DNA of 38,561 nucleotides from Paenibacillus humicus NBRC 102415 (GCF_004000905.1 NZ_BIMD01000046.1:1-38561), one strand, 5' to 3'; shown: positions 1 through 10,867, numbered from the stretch's first letter. The notes: generated by a model from the sequence alone, not told the origin. Numbers and translations: made by a program.

Positions 1-1752
1 CGAAGCCGGCTTCGCCGCTGCGGCTCCGGCTTCGCCGGATGCCGCAGGGCGGCTTGCCGGACGCTCGGCGGCGCCGGTCGAGCCCTGCTCCGGAGAGGAG
101 CCGCCGAAGCGCTGCTCCGTGCCTGCCGGACGCGTCGAAGCGGAATATCCGCCCGGACGCTGTCCGCTTACCGGACGGGAGCCGACGGGACGGGTGCCCG
201 GACGGGAAACCCCGCTGCCTGCAGGACGATTGCTTCCGTAGGACGAGCTGCCGCTCGCGCCTCCGGGACGAGAGCTGTAGCCTTCCGTCCGCCCCGGCGG
301 CGTAGAGGTCGGCGATGAGCTGCCGCCGATGCCCGCGACCTGAGCCGTCTGGCCGGAAGCTCCTTGCCGGTATGCGCCGGCTCCGTTGTTGCCGCTCCTG
401 TAGCTGGACGTGTTGGACACGATCGGGCTGCCGCCTGCCGGTCCGCTGGCAGGACTGCCGCCGGCCGCCGCGGAAGGAGCGCTGCCCGTGCTGCCCCGCG
501 CGCCGCTCTTCGACTCCAGCGTGGCCAGGAATTCGGCGTTCGTCTTCGTCTCGCCCAGCCTCTTCAGGAAATTGTCCACGAACTCCATGGAATCGTTCAT
601 ATTCTTGCGGATTACCCAGATTTTATCCAGCTCTTCCTTCGTCAGCAGGAGGTCCTCGCGGCGCGTGCCCGAACGGCGGATATCCAGCGCAGGGAAGATG
701 CGGCGCTCAGCCAGCTTGCGGTCGAGATGAAGCTCCATGTTGCCCGTTCCTTTGAATTCTTCGTAAATGATGTCGTCCATCCGGGAGCCCGTGTCGATCA
801 GCGCCGTGGCCAGGATGGTCAGGCTGCCACCTTCCTCGATGTTCCGCGCCGAGCCGAAGAAACGCTTCGGGCGATGGAAGGCAGCCGGATCGATGCCGCC
901 GCTCAGCGTGCGTCCGGAAGGCGGGATGACCAGGTTGTAGGCCCGCGCGAGCCGGGTAATGCTGTCGAGAAGGATGACGACATCCTTCTTGTGCTCGACC
1001 ATGCGCAGAGCGCGTTCCAGCACAAGCTCCGCGACCTTGATATGGTTCTCCGGCAGCTCATCGAAAGTCGAGGCGACAACTTCGCCCCGCACGGAGCGCT
1101 GCATGTCCGTCACTTCCTCCGGCCTCTCGTCGATCAGCAGCACGAACAGCTCGATCTCCGGGTTGTTTTCCGAGATGCTGTTTGCGATTTCCTTCAGCAG
1201 AAGCGTCTTGCCGGCTTTGGGAGGGGCAACGATCAGGCCGCGCTGGCCGAGTCCGACAGGTGCGAGCAAATCCATGATTCGGGTGGACAAACGATGCGGA
1301 GTCGTTTCAAGGACGAGTTTTTTTTGCGGGAACAATGGGGTCAAGGCAGGGAAATGCAGGCGGTCGGCAGCCGTTTCGGGGCTCATGCCGTTGACGGCAT
1401 TGACTTGGAGAAGTCCGAAGTATCGCTCGCTTTCTTTTGGCGGACGGCATTTGCCCGACACGAGATCGCCGCTGCGCAGGTCGAACCTCCGGATTTGGGA
1501 AGCCGAAATGTAAATATCCTCGTTGCTCGGAAGATAGTTGATGGGACGCAAAAATCCAAAGCCCTCCGGCAGAATGTCCAGCACGCCCTGCATGAACAGA
1601 AGCCCGCCTCGTTCCGCCTGAGCGCGGAGAATGGCAAACACAAGCTCTTTCTTCCTCATCTGGTTGAAGCTCGGCACCTCGTACTGCTTGGCGAGCTTAT
1701 ACAGATCGTTCAATGTCATTACTTCCAGATCGGCGATCTGAAAATCACTCAT
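1..1752 (-). CDS. rho: Transcription termination factor Rho with long C-terminal low-complexity tail (3' end outside window)
   Basis: Hexameric RNA-dependent ATPase/helicase that ends transcription. The reading frame is open from an ATG at 1752 to the window edge (584 codons, no stop). Residues 1-45 form the Rho N-terminal helical domain, about 50-125 the cold-shock-like RNA-binding domain (LPEGFGFLR), then the RecA-type ATPase with Walker A APPKAGKT (about 176-183), [13 protein letters not shown] and the Q/R-loop region [11 protein letters not shown]. The normal family length of about 420 residues is reached near residue 415 (position about 510). After that come at least 169 residues rich in Gly, Ser, Ala, Pro, Arg and Thr, with few acidic or large hydrophobic residues, presumably disordered. 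Start: GGTGAG lies just upstream of the ATG. It sits downstream of murA, as in Bacillus, but murA has its own terminator. Identity of the core is certain; the tail's end and role are unknown. Confidence 0.97.
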   Translation of the reverse strand, partial: MSDFQIADLEVMTLNDLYKLAKQYEVPSFNQMRKKELVFAILRAQAERGGLLFMQGVLDILPEGFGFLRPINYLPSNEDIYISASQIRRFDLRSGDLVSGKCRPPKESERYFGLLQVNAVNGMSPETAADRLHFPALTPLFPQKKLVLETTPHRLSTRIMDLLAPVGLGQRGLIVAPPKAGKTLLLKEIANSISENNPEIELFVLLIDERPEEVTDMQRSVRGEVVASTFDELPENHIKVAELVLERALRMVEHKKDVVILLDSITRLARAYNLVIPPSGRTLSGGIDPAAFHRPKRFFGSARNIEEGGSLTILATALIDTGSRMDDIIYEEFKGTGNMELHLDRKLAERRIFPALDIRRSGTRREDLLLTKEELDKIWVIRKNMNDSMEFVDNFLKRLGETKTNAEFLATLESKSGARGSTGSAPSAAAGGSPASGPAGGSPIVSNTSSYRSGNNGAGAYRQGASGQTAQVAGIGGSSSPTSTPPGRTEGYSSRPGGASGSSSYGSNRPAGSGVSRPGTRPVGSRPVSGQRPGGYSASTRPAGTEQRFGGSSPEQGSTGAAERPASRPAASGEAGAAAAKPAS

Positions 1753-1994
1753 GTTCTCACCACTTTATTCAGTTTTCACACCTTACCTCTTACCTCAAGA
1801 AGGGACGGTTCGAATCCTATCGGAATCTATAAGATCTATTCTTTCATTCTATCCGGCTGCACCGCGGTCTATTCCGCATCCGCGCCGGCCTGGCATCAGG
1901 TCGGAAAATCGGGACTGGATTGTCAGGAGGCCTGGACTGTCCAGAGCCGGTCGAGCCGCAGGGTTCACGCTCGTTCGGCTCAAGGTGTCCTGGC

Positions 1995-2034
1995 AAAAAA
2001 AGTGCGTAGCAGGCCGGCATCGGCCTGCATCGCT
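1995..2034 (-). terminator. Intrinsic terminator of murA
   Basis: On the minus strand a perfect 8-bp stem GCAGGCCG/CGGCCTGC with a 4-nt loop is extended, after a 2-bp mismatch, by GCG/CGC, and a run of seven T follows two bases later. It lies 40 bp after the murA stop, so rho is probably transcribed mainly from its own promoter in 1753-1990. Confidence 0.8.
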
Positions 2035-2071
2035 CGGAGGAAAAAGCCGGAGTCGAGGAGTCGGTAAGGAA

Positions 2072-3325
2072 CTAGCGGTCCTCGCGCCACACTTCGGCGC
2101 CGAGGCGGCGGAGATTGTCGACGAGATTGTCGTAGCCCCGGTCGATATATTCAACGCCCGATATCTCGGTAACTCCGTCAGCGACGGTCAGGCCGGCCAC
2201 GACAAGCGCCGCTCCGGCACGCAGATCGGATGCTTTGACCTTGGCCGCGTTGAGCCGGCTGCCTTCGATGATGGCCGAACGCCCTTCCACGCGGATGTTG
2301 GCTCCCATCCGCGCCAGCTCGGGAACATGCTTGAACCGGTTGCTGTACACGTAGTCCGTAAGGATGCTCACGCCCGACGCCTGGGTCAGCAGGCTCGTCA
2401 TCGGAGATTGGAGATCGGTGGCGAAGCCCGGATAGACGAGCGCGCGCACGTCGATCGCCTCGTAATCCGGCCTGCCGATGATGCGGATCGATTCGTCCAT
2501 TTCCACCACGCCGATGCCCATCTCCAGAAGCTTGGCGCTCATGGCCTCCATGTGCTTCGGAATGACGCCGTCGATCGTGACGTCCCCTCTTGTAGCGGCT
2601 GCCGCGATCATATACGTGCCGGCCTGGATGCGGTCCGGGATGATGGAATGACGGCAGCCATGCATGCTGTCCACGCCTTCGATCCGGATCGTCTCCGTGC
2701 CCGCCCCTTTGATCCTGGCCCCCATCGCGTTGAGCAGCGTGGCCACATCGATGATCTCAGGCTCTTTTGCGGCATTTTCAATCGTCGTAAGGCCTTTGGC
2801 GCGCGATGCCGCGAGCATGATGTTGATCGTCGCCCCGACGCTGACGACATCGAGATATATTTTCGCTCCGCGGAGCTCCTTGGCGGAAATCCGGATCGAG
2901 CCGTGATCGTTCGACACCTCGGCTCCAAGCGCTTCAAAGCCTTTGATATGCTGGTCGATCGGACGAGGCTCGAAATTGCAGCCGCCCGGAAGGCCGATAA
3001 CAGCCTCTCCGAACCGGCCGAGCAGCGCTCCCATCAAATAGTAGGAAGCCCGCAGCAGCTTGACCTTGCCATTGGGCATGGCGGCCGACTGCAGGTTCGA
3101 CGCGTCGATCCGCATCGTGTCCCCGCTCCAGGATACGCCGGCTCCGAGCTGCTCCAGAATCTCGGCGTAGACCGCCACATCGCTTAGATGCGGAAGATTG
3201 TCCAGGACGACTTCGGATTCCGCTAAAATAGCAGCGGGCAGCAGCGCAACCGCGCTGTTCTTGGCCCCGCTGATCTGTACCGTGCCCCGCAGCGGGAGTC
3301 CGCCGCGAACCATTAATTTCTCCAT
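2072..3325 (-). CDS. murA: UDP-N-acetylglucosamine 1-carboxyvinyltransferase (MurA; MurZ/MurAB-like by position)
   Basis: Cytosolic enzyme of the first committed step of peptidoglycan synthesis: transfers enolpyruvate from PEP to UDP-GlcNAc. The product is 417 residues, the normal family length. The N terminus has SGAKNSA with the K22-N23 pair that binds the nucleotide sugar; the catalytic, fosfomycin-targeted cysteine is C116 in [13 protein letters not shown]; the two inverse alpha/beta domains are complete. I chose ATG 3325 because GGGGAGG lies about 11 nt upstream and the protein then starts MEKLMVRGG as in the family. The frame stays open for another 122 codons upstream, but that stretch has no family similarity. 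Position between spo0F and rho matches Bacillus murAB (murZ); a second murA elsewhere in the genome is therefore likely. Its terminator is at 1995-2034 and a probable promoter at 3759-3788. Confidence 0.95.
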   Translation of the reverse strand: MEKLMVRGGLPLRGTVQISGAKNSAVALLPAAILAESEVVLDNLPHLSDVAVYAEILEQLGAGVSWSGDTMRIDASNLQSAAMPNGKVKLLRASYYLMGALLGRFGEAVIGLPGGCNFEPRPIDQHIKGFEALGAEVSNDHGSIRISAKELRGAKIYLDVVSVGATINIMLAASRAKGLTTIENAAKEPEIIDVATLLNAMGARIKGAGTETIRIEGVDSMHGCRHSIIPDRIQAGTYMIAAAATRGDVTIDGVIPKHMEAMSAKLLEMGIGVVEMDESIRIIGRPDYEAIDVRALVYPGFATDLQSPMTSLLTQASGVSILTDYVYSNRFKHVPELARMGANIRVEGRSAIIEGSRLNAAKVKASDLRAGAALVVAGLTVADGVTEISGVEYIDRGYDNLVDNLRRLGAEVWREDR

Positions 3326-3750
3326 CGCTGATAAATCCTCCCCGGGAAGAACAAACATCCTCCGGCCGCATCGCGGCCGGCCGCGCCTGGCGGTGCTTGA
3401 GCTGTAGATAAAGGATAAACGCCTCGCTGCACGAGAGGCTCGAGTTCGCCAAATGGACAGCGCTGCTACATAAAGACGTTGAACTATGGGACTAGGTTGC
3501 CGCGGCATCTGCCGGGTTCTGAAGGATAGGAATGGCGGCGAAAGGCGGATGCAGCAGCCAGCGCGCCGAAGTCCGCCTCGCCGCGGAAATGCGCTATCGC
3601 GCTTGCGTGGTCTTGAGGAATGGGGCCGATCCGAACCGGCAGCCGCCGCTTGCTTGAGCGCCGGATTCGATTCATCCGCTGCATTCGGCATCTATGGGTA
3701 CAGCTTGGCTTTCACGCAGGAGAAGCAAGCCCAGTGCCGAGGCTCGTCAT
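3326..3750 (-). other. Long leader/intergenic region upstream of murA
   Basis: No gene is recognised in these 425 bases. In Bacillus subtilis fbaA and tal lie here; nothing of them remains. If transcription starts at the promoter near 3759, murA has a leader of about 425 nt. It contains a 12-bp palindrome GCGGCCGGCCGC near 3371-3382 and a small hairpin with a GCCTC/GAGGC stem near 3421-3440. The murA frame is open through it, probably by chance in high-GC DNA. Confidence 0.4.
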
Positions 3751-3758
3751 TCTGGGCC

Positions 3759-3788
3759 ATTATAACATACTTGAAGTTGAGATGTGTA
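3759..3788 (-). promoter_or_regulatory. Probable sigma-A promoter for murA (extended -10)
   Basis: Minus strand: consensus TATAAT (3759-3764) preceded by TGT, giving an extended -10 element TGnTATAAT, with TACACA 18 bp upstream as a weak -35. It lies just after the spo0F terminator and points to murA. Confidence 0.6.
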
Positions 3789-3843
3789 CAGACGCGGCCT
3801 CTCCCCGGCCGCTCCATCATCTCCCAATCGAGAGAGCGGACAC

Positions 3844-3867
3844 AAAAAAAGGTCCTTGCTCAGGACC
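3844..3867 (-). terminator. Intrinsic terminator of spo0F, overlapping its stop codon
   Basis: Minus strand: GGTCCT/AGGACC 6-bp stem with a 5-nt loop followed directly by seven T. The TGA stop of spo0F lies in the loop, so translation ends inside the terminator. Confidence 0.75.
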
Positions 3868-4258
3868 CGATGGCGTACTTGTTGTTCTCCCCGTCGCGGC
3901 GGAGCTGCATGTTGACGGCCAGCCTCATCTCATCGATATCGAACGGCTTCGTAAAGTGCATGACTGCTCCCAAATCCGTCGCTTCCTTGATCATATCGAG
4001 TTCTCCGTAAGCTGTCATCATGATGACCTTGATGCTCCGGTTGATTGTTTTCACATGCTTCAGGATTTCCAGTCCATCCATGCCGGGAATTTTCATGTCC
4101 AGCAGGACCAGATCCGGATTCTCATTGCGGACGATGTCCAGAGCCAGCTTGCCGTTGGAAGCCTGGAAGGTCGTATAGCCTTCGCTTGTGAATACCTCCA
4201 TGAGCAAGACCCGGATTCCATTCTGATCGTCGACAATCAGCACCTTCTTCTTGTCCAT
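3860..4258 (-). CDS. spo0F: Sporulation initiation phosphotransferase Spo0F
   Basis: Single-domain response regulator that carries phosphoryl groups from the sporulation kinases to Spo0B in the Spo0A phosphorelay. 132 residues; no output domain. The acidic pocket D10-D11, phosphoacceptor D54 (LLDMKIPG), T82 and K104 (FTKPFD) fall at exactly the Bacillus subtilis Spo0F numbers. The C terminus is about eight residues longer than in Bacillus. Start: GGGAGG lies 8 nt before ATG 4258. It stands alone between the pyrG terminator and its own terminator, with a sigma-H promoter match upstream, which fits stage 0 control. Position next to pyrG is conserved in spore formers. Confidence 0.97.
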   Translation of the reverse strand: MDKKKVLIVDDQNGIRVLLMEVFTSEGYTTFQASNGKLALDIVRNENPDLVLLDMKIPGMDGLEILKHVKTINRSIKVIMMTAYGELDMIKEATDLGAVMHFTKPFDIDEMRLAVNMQLRRDGENNKYAIGS

Positions 4259-4357
4259 TTCTCTACCTCCCGAGTAGTGGTCGTTTTATCTTCAGGACAA
4301 AAGCGGCCCGTAGCGTCTCATGTATCGGCGCGGCATTAAAATAGGTCTGTTCCCTGT

Positions 4358-4387
4358 CTATTCGACCCCTTGTTTCCGTTTTCCTTC
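4358..4387 (-). promoter_or_regulatory. Sigma-H promoter of spo0F, with a Spo0A-box-like overlap
   Basis: Minus strand: GAAGGAAAA (4379-4387), 12-bp spacer, GTCGAATAG (4358-4366). This fits the published sigma-H consensus RnAGGAwWW-n11-12-RnnGAATww in all but the last base. The -10 includes GGTCGAA, one base off the 0A box TGTCGAA. Predicted start about 90 nt before the spo0F ATG. Bacillus spo0F is known to have a sigma-H promoter and Spo0A control. Confidence 0.7.
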
Positions 4388-4397
4388 TTCGTTATTC

Positions 4398-4435
4398 AAA
4401 AAACCGCCTCCATCTCCAAGGGGAGATGAAAGCGG
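4398..4435 (-). terminator. Intrinsic terminator of pyrG
   Basis: Minus strand: 14-bp stem CCGCTTTCATCTCC/GGAGATGGAGGCGG (two G-U pairs) with loop CCTT and six T directly after, 20 bp past the pyrG stop. Confidence 0.85.
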
Positions 4436-4454
4436 AATCTCCCTGTGCCGGCTC

Positions 4455-6128
<1,674 letters not shown>

Positions 6129-6138
6129 TTATAAAAAC

Positions 6139-6172
6139 AAAAAAAGTGACACCCGTATTAAGGGGGCGCACT
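6139..6172 (-). terminator. pyrG leader attenuator terminator
   Basis: Minus strand: a hairpin whose 5' arm is GTGCGCCC (continuing CCTT) and 3' arm GGGTGTCAC, with one bulge and one G-U pair, followed directly by seven T. It lies 83 nt before the pyrG start and about 110-140 nt after the predicted transcript start. The C/U-rich 5' arm CGCCCCCTT can pair with a poly-G 5' end, the antitermination arrangement known for Gram-positive pyrG. Confidence 0.8.
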
Positions 6173-6278
6173 CCTGAATAACGACATCCGATATGGAGGC
6201 AATGCCGCCGTCCACCCCCGCGGGATGGCGTGCGCTCACTGCCTTTGAGCCGATAAAATACCACTAACCGCTCCAAAA

Positions 6279-6318
6279 GCCCATGCAATAGTTTACTTCA
6301 CCGCTTGGCCTCTGTCAA
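6279..6318 (-). promoter_or_regulatory. pyrG promoter with GGGC start site (CTP-sensitive reiterative transcription)
   Basis: Minus strand: TTGACA (6313-6318), exact 17-bp spacer, TAAACT (6290-6295), then 7 nt to GGGCTTTT starting at 6282. An initial GGGC is the sequence at which RNA polymerase adds extra G residues when CTP is low in Bacillus pyrG. Confidence 0.85.
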
Positions 6319-6325
6319 GAACGGC

Positions 6326-6367
6326 AAAAGCCGGAACGATGTGGGATTCCCCCCCATCCTTCCGGCT
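6326..6367 (-). terminator. Terminator of rpoE
   Basis: Minus strand: AAGCCGGAA/TTCCGGCTT arms enclose a second GATG...GGG/CCC...CATC pairing, followed by four T. It begins 11 bp after the rpoE TAA and ends next to the pyrG -35 element, so rpoE and pyrG are separate units. Confidence 0.7.
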
Positions 6368-6377
6368 TCCCGCTGCC

Positions 6378-6935
6378 TTATTTCTCTTCTTCGTCCGCGT
6401 CGGAGTCGTCGTCGAAGTCTTCATCGTCATCCTCGGACTCTTCGCCTTCCGCCTCGTCGCCGCCGTCTTCATCGTCGATCTCTTCGTCGACGGCGCTCTC
6501 TTCTTCTTCGCTCTCTTCGAACTCGCGGTCTTCGTCGAATACGTCGAAGTCCTCTTCGCTCTCCGTATAGGTGTCGTCCTCTTCTCCTTCGAACACTTCC
6601 TCGTCGTCGAGGTCGTCGTCGTCGTTGATGATCCGCGGACGCTTGGCGTTGGTGATCGGATCCTCGTTCTTCTCGACCGGATACCAGCGCTTCAGGCCCC
6701 AAGTGTTGCTGCCTACGCAGGCAAACCGTCCGTCAATATTGATCTCGGTATAGACCTGGGCGATGACGTCGTTGACTTCGGCGTCCGTCAGCCCGCGGTA
6801 CTTGGCGATTTCTTTCATCAGATCGCGGTAGTAAAAAGGCGTGTTCGCCGATTTCAGCACCTCGAAGGCCAGGTCGACCATCGGCATTTCGCGCAGACGC
6901 TCCGCATCGAATTTTTGAGATAGGTTCGTGCTCAT
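6378..6935 (-). CDS. rpoE: DNA-directed RNA polymerase delta subunit
   Basis: Firmicute-specific polymerase subunit that speeds core recycling and tunes promoter choice. About 185 residues. Residues 1-80 form the winged-helix HARE-HTH domain (LREMPMVDLAFEVLKSANTP, then FYYRDLMKEI); from about 105 to the end the chain is almost only Asp and Glu, the hallmark polyanionic tail. The start is uncertain: ATG 6935 gives the family N terminus MSTNLSQKF but has only a weak TGGA nearby, while an ATG at 6950 abuts an AGAGG. Position upstream of pyrG is conserved across Bacillales. Confidence 0.96.
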   Translation of the reverse strand: MSTNLSQKFDAERLREMPMVDLAFEVLKSANTPFYYRDLMKEIAKYRGLTDAEVNDVIAQVYTEINIDGRFACVGSNTWGLKRWYPVEKNEDPITNAKRPRIINDDDDLDDEEVFEGEEDDTYTESEEDFDVFDEDREFEESEEEESAVDEEIDDEDGGDEAEGEESEDDDEDFDDDSDADEEEK

Positions 6936-7036
6936 GTAATCCAGACACATCCTCTCGGATAATCAAAATGGCCAGCCGATACAAGCTCGCCCTTCATGCT
7001 AAGGTCATGGTACAGTCTTGTCCACAGTCAACCTAT

Positions 7037-7065
7037 AGTAAAACCTATTTCAATTAAAAAATCAA
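7037..7065 (-). promoter_or_regulatory. Possible promoter of rpoE
   Basis: Minus strand: TTGATT (7060-7065), 17-bp spacer, TTTACT (7037-7042), both four of six matches to sigma-A consensus, about 100 nt before the rpoE start in an AT-rich patch. The rest of 6936-7494 shows no gene; a 7-bp CGAAGGG/CCCTTCG hairpin near 7270 has no T run. Confidence 0.35.
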
Positions 7066-7356
7066 GACGGCCGCGAGAGGGCAGAGGGCTGCTATTGCAG
7101 CGGTCCGTCTCCCGGCGGGATATCGGAAAAGCCGGCCAAGTCCGCCGAACGGCGACGATTCATTCAGCTTGAAGACGATATGCGAGCGGCTTGCCCTTCC
7201 ATCCGGGGTTCCGATCGGGACCGGAGGCTTGTCCGGCGCACCGGGATAACCGCTTGAACAGGGAAGAACGAAGGGCTGCCCCTTCGCTCCCGACTGTATC
7301 CTCCCGAACTAGGCCAGAAGCTTCTGTCCGGTTCTTAAGAGCCCTGCGACTCTTGA

Positions 7357-7365
7357 TGGTATAGT
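7357..7365 (+). promoter_or_regulatory. Possible extended -10 promoter for the S8 protease gene
   Basis: TGGTATAGT matches the extended -10 TGnTATAAT with one change; no convincing -35. It lies 130 bp before the chosen start. Confidence 0.4.
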
Positions 7366-7494
7366 ATGAGCGCCGGCGGGCGATTGACACGGATGCGGAG
7401 CCTAAATATTGGCTGAAACGGGCAGGTGGCTCATGCGGTTCGCGTCGCGGAATCATACACTATCCAAGCATTGTCCGTCAGGAGGGACATCGTC

Positions 7495-8619
7495 TTGGAT
7501 AATTTGCTCCGTTGGCTTCGCGACACCCTTTCCTCCACCGGCACCAAATGTCTGAATTACCTGATTCGCTTCCGGCATGAACGGGACTATAGAGCCTTCC
7601 TGGACGAGTGGAGGGCTTCTGCTCCCGCTGGCAGCCTCCGCCTGCATCCCATTCCGCTGATTCGGGCCGTCACGTTCACCGCGCCCGCAGCTGCGGGCAA
7701 ACCCCGTCTGCCCTCCGGGGTATGGATGGAAGAAGACCGCCTCGTGCGGGTAGAGGCCGCTCCCGCTGCGCAGCGGGTTCCAGCCGAGAAGGGACTTCCC
7801 TGGGGCGTACAGCAGATCAGAGCCCCGCTGGCCTGGAACCGCACGACCGGACACCGGATCAAGATCGGCGTCATCGATACCGGCATCGACCACAGCCATC
7901 CCGACCTCAAGTCTTCCATAGGCAAAGGCATCAACCTGATCGACCGCACCCAGCTGCCCCATGACGACAACGGCCATGGGACCCATATCGCCGGCACGAT
8001 CGCCGCGGCCAACCAGCCGAGCGGCATGATCGGAGTCGCTCCCCGATCGATGGTGTACCCGGTCAAGGCATTCGACTACAACGGAAGCGCCTATGTCTCG
8101 GACATCATCCTCGGCATCGAATGGTGCGTGCGCAGCGGCATGCACATCATCAATATGAGCTTCGGGATGAGATCGCGCAGCAAGTCGCTGCTGGCAGCCT
8201 GCGCCAATGCGACGAATGCGGGCGTCGTCATCGTCGCTTCATCCGGCAACGACGGCAAGCGCCGCTCGGTGGATTATCCGGCCCGTTACCCGCAGACGAT
8301 CTCCGTCGGCGCCACCAACCGGCTCAGGCGCATCGCCGCTTTCAGCAACCGGGGGCCGTACATTGATATCTATGCGCCCGGAGACCGGATTCATTCGGCC
8401 TGGATCAAAGGCAAATACAACGAAATGAGCGGCACCTCCATGGCTACGTCCCATGTGAGCGGAGCGGTTGCGCTGCTGCTCGCCCGCTATCCCGAATTGA
8501 CTCCTGCGGATATCAAGTCCATCCTCCGGAAATCCATGATCCCGCTGAGGGGAGCCAAAAATGCCAAAACTCCCGGCGAGCTCGATGTGCCCAAAATGAT
8601 GAAAGCCGCAGAATCGTAA
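7495..8619 (+). CDS. Subtilisin-like serine protease (S8), apparently without signal peptide
   Basis: Serine endopeptidase. 374 residues from a TTG start chosen because AGGAGGG lies 8 nt before it. Residues 1-90 are an N-terminal segment in the place of the inhibitor-like propeptide. The catalytic triad is D128 (GVIDTGIDHSHPDL), H161 (DDNGHGTHIAGT) and S315 (GTSMATSHVSG), with oxyanion N252 (SSGND). No hydrophobic signal sequence precedes the domain, so it is either intracellular like the Bacillus ISP proteases or leaves the cell by another route. It lies on the opposite strand to the conserved argS and rpoE genes around it, so it is an insertion into that block. Its stop codon sits in the loop of a strong terminator. 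Family certain; substrate and location unknown. Confidence 0.93.
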   Translation: MDNLLRWLRDTLSSTGTKCLNYLIRFRHERDYRAFLDEWRASAPAGSLRLHPIPLIRAVTFTAPAAAGKPRLPSGVWMEEDRLVRVEAAPAAQRVPAEKGLPWGVQQIRAPLAWNRTTGHRIKIGVIDTGIDHSHPDLKSSIGKGINLIDRTQLPHDDNGHGTHIAGTIAAANQPSGMIGVAPRSMVYPVKAFDYNGSAYVSDIILGIEWCVRSGMHIINMSFGMRSRSKSLLAACANATNAGVVIVASSGNDGKRRSVDYPARYPQTISVGATNRLRRIAAFSNRGPYIDIYAPGDRIHSAWIKGKYNEMSGTSMATSHVSGAVALLLARYPELTPADIKSILRKSMIPLRGAKNAKTPGELDVPKMMKAAES

Positions 8620-8637
8620 TCGATTCTGCGGCTTTTT
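8605..8637 (+). terminator. Terminator of the S8 protease gene
   Basis: Perfect 12-bp stem GCCGCAGAATCG/CGATTCTGCGGC, loop TAAT holding the stop codon TAA, then five T. Confidence 0.9.
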
Positions 8638-8660
8638 CGAGCGCTCGGGATGATGCCGGC

Positions 8661-10337
8661 CTACATGCGCTCCGGAGCGGAGACGCCGATCAGGCGCAGG
8701 ACGTTCGCGATGACGGTCCGGACGGCTCCAAGCAGAGCCAGGCGGGCATGCGCCTGGGCCAGGTCGTCCGTGATGACGCGCTCGGCGCGGTAGTAGCTGT
8801 GCAGCTGGGAAGCCAGCTCGTAGACATAGCGGACGAGCCGGTGCGGAGCATACTGATCCGCGGCCAGCTTGATTTCCTGCGGGAATTCAGCCATTTTCAG
8901 AAGCAGGTCGTACTCATGCTCGGACGCCAGCTTGGACAGGTCCACCTCCGCCAGCGGCAGCGGGTTGATTCCCTGCTCTGCGGCTTGGCGGAGGATGCTG
9001 CAGATTCTGGCATGGGCGTACTGCACGTAATAGACGGGATTCTCGTTGGAGGTCGATACGGCCAGGTCCATGTCGAAGTCCAGATGCGAGTCCATGCTGC
9101 GCATCGTGAAGAAGTAGCGGATGGCATCCACGCCGACCTCGTCCATCAGGTCCTCCATCGTGACGGCTTTGCCCGTACGCTTGGACATTTTGACCTTCTC
9201 GCCGTTCTGGAACAGGCTGACCATCTGGGCGATGAGCACGACCAGCTTGTCCGGATCGTTGCCGAGAGCTTCCATGGCCGCCTTCATGCGGGGAATGTAG
9301 CCGTGGTGATCGGCGCCCCAAATATTGATCATCGTATCGTAGCCGCGCGCGTATTTGTCTCGATGATAGGCGATATCCGGCGTCAGGTAGGTGTACGACC
9401 CGTCGTTCTTGATGAGAACGCGGTTTTTGTCGTCTCCGTATGCCGTCGTATTCAGCCAGGTCGCGCCTTCTTCCTCGTAGACCTCTCCCTTCTCGCGAAG
9501 AAGATCCAGGGCGTCGGTGACGAGCCCGTTCTCATACAGGGAAGTCTCGCTGTACCAGAGATCGAAGCCGACGCGGAACCGTTCGAGATCGCGCTTGATC
9601 TTGCCCAGCTCGCGCTCCAGTCCGTAGGCCTTGAGGAACGCGAAACGTTCCGTGTCGTCCATCGAGAGCAGGGAATCGCCCTTTTCCTCGACGAGCTGCT
9701 TGGCGAAGCCGACGATGTCCTCGCCGTGATAGCCGTCCTCCGGCAGCTCGGCTTGCTGTCCGAGCTGCTGGCGGTAGCGGGCTTCGATCGACTTGGCCAG
9801 GTTGTTCACCTGGGCGCCCGCGTCATTGATGTAGTATTCACGGGTCACTTCGTTGCCCGCGAAATCAAGCACGTTGCACAGGGCGTCGCCGACGGCCGCG
9901 CCGCGGGCATGGCCCAGGTGCAGGCTGCCGGTCGGATTGGCGCTGACGAACTCCATCTCCACGCGCTTGCCCGTGCTCTCGCCTCGGCCGTACGCGTCGC
10001 CGGCCTCATGCACCTGGCCGACGACCGGATACAGGTACGAGCGGTCCAGGCGGAAGTTGATGAAGCCTGGTCCCGCGATATCCGCCGACAGGATGGACGC
10101 TTTCTCCTTGTCGAGATGAGCCAGGATCGCCTCGGCGATCTGGCGCGGGTTTTTGCGGGCGATCTTGGTCAGCTGCATGGCGGCGTTGGTCGCCAGGTCG
10201 CCGTGGGCTTTGTCGCGCGGCACCTCCAGCACGAATACAGGCAGCTCTTCGCGGGCGGCAAGCCCGGCGGCTACGGCCGCATCGGCGATGGCGCCGCTGA
10301 TGGCGGCATAAACTTGTTCAAGCACGTTCTGACTCAT
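8661..10337 (-). CDS. argS: Arginyl-tRNA synthetase
   Basis: Class I synthetase that charges tRNA-Arg in the cytosol. 558 residues. The N-terminal ArgRS-specific domain covers about 1-110; the signature HLGH lies at 140-143 inside [16 protein letters not shown]; the KMSKR loop at 383-387 is intact, which is not true of every ArgRS; the anticodon-binding DALR domain ends in the characteristic ...PERM. Start: GGAGG 10 nt upstream of ATG 10337. The ATG overlaps the TGA of ywiB (ATGA), so the two are translationally coupled, the same pair as ywiB-argS in Bacillus. Confidence 0.97.
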   Translation of the reverse strand: MSQNVLEQVYAAISGAIADAAVAAGLAAREELPVFVLEVPRDKAHGDLATNAAMQLTKIARKNPRQIAEAILAHLDKEKASILSADIAGPGFINFRLDRSYLYPVVGQVHEAGDAYGRGESTGKRVEMEFVSANPTGSLHLGHARGAAVGDALCNVLDFAGNEVTREYYINDAGAQVNNLAKSIEARYRQQLGQQAELPEDGYHGEDIVGFAKQLVEEKGDSLLSMDDTERFAFLKAYGLERELGKIKRDLERFRVGFDLWYSETSLYENGLVTDALDLLREKGEVYEEEGATWLNTTAYGDDKNRVLIKNDGSYTYLTPDIAYHRDKYARGYDTMINIWGADHHGYIPRMKAAMEALGNDPDKLVVLIAQMVSLFQNGEKVKMSKRTGKAVTMEDLMDEVGVDAIRYFFTMRSMDSHLDFDMDLAVSTSNENPVYYVQYAHARICSILRQAAEQGINPLPLAEVDLSKLASEHEYDLLLKMAEFPQEIKLAADQYAPHRLVRYVYELASQLHSYYRAERVITDDLAQAHARLALLGAVRTVIANVLRLIGVSAPERM

Positions 10338-10867
10338 GAATGGGTATCCTCCTGTATATGAAGCCGCAATTGAAAGCGGCCGCTTAACTGATCCTCGATC
10401 CGCAGCCGGTAGGTCCAAGCCAGCGTCAGCGGCAGCAGGCCGCCTGCCTCGCCCTCGGCGGACAGCGCCTCCGTCTCGACCGTCATCCGAAAAGCCAGAT
10501 GGCCGGATGCATAGCTGCCCTGGCGCTTCGAGCCGGCTGCGAACGTCTGCTCCGATTGCACTCCGCCGCGGCGCGTAAGACGGATCTCGTCCCCGCTCCA
10601 CCGGATCAACGTCCTCACGGCGCCATGCAGCTCGTCCATCTCCTCGTAGCGGATGTATCGGCTTTTTCCTTTAGCGAAAAATTCGCCCCTATGCGTGACG
10701 GGCGGAGCCGCTTCCCCGTCCTGGCTGCTGCGGATGGCAATGAGGACGGCGGAGCGGCCTTCGTCCACGCCGGCTGTGCGGGCAGCTGTCCCGCCGTCGG
10801 CGGTTCCTTCCGCAATGGGCGGGCCGGCGGCTTCCGACGCCGACCGGCTTGTTTCATGTTCGTTCAT
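10334..10867 (-). CDS. ywiB: YwiB-like DUF1934 beta-barrel protein
   Basis: Conserved Firmicute protein of unknown function with a predicted calycin-like beta barrel. 177 residues; the first 35 or so are a hydrophilic Ala/Gly/Glu-rich extension, and the DUF1934 domain runs from about 38 ([11 protein letters not shown]) to the end (RFQLRLHIQ). It lacks a signal peptide. Start ATG 10867 has GGGTGAG 8 nt upstream. It overlaps argS by four bases and shares a good sigma-A promoter with it; the pairing with argS is conserved in Bacillales and suggests a link to translation, not proven. Confidence 0.85.
   Translation of the reverse strand: MNEHETSRSASEAAGPPIAEGTADGGTAARTAGVDEGRSAVLIAIRSSQDGEAAPPVTHRGEFFAKGKSRYIRYEEMDELHGAVRTLIRWSGDEIRLTRRGGVQSEQTFAAGSKRQGSYASGHLAFRMTVETEALSAEGEAGGLLPLTLAWTYRLRIEDQLSGRFQLRLHIQEDTHS

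Noticed and set aside
2608-2937. Other-frame open reading frames inside murA and elsewhere
   Set aside because: Arg/Ser-rich shadow translations typical of high-GC genes in the wrong frame.
3326-3691. 122-codon in-frame extension of murA upstream of ATG 3325
   Set aside because: Composition is Arg/Ser/Pro-rich noise, no family member has it, and GGGGAGG precedes ATG 3325.
7160-7456. 98-codon minus-strand frame between rpoE and the S8 protease
   Set aside because: No ribosome site, Arg/Ser-rich random composition, and it covers the protease promoter region.
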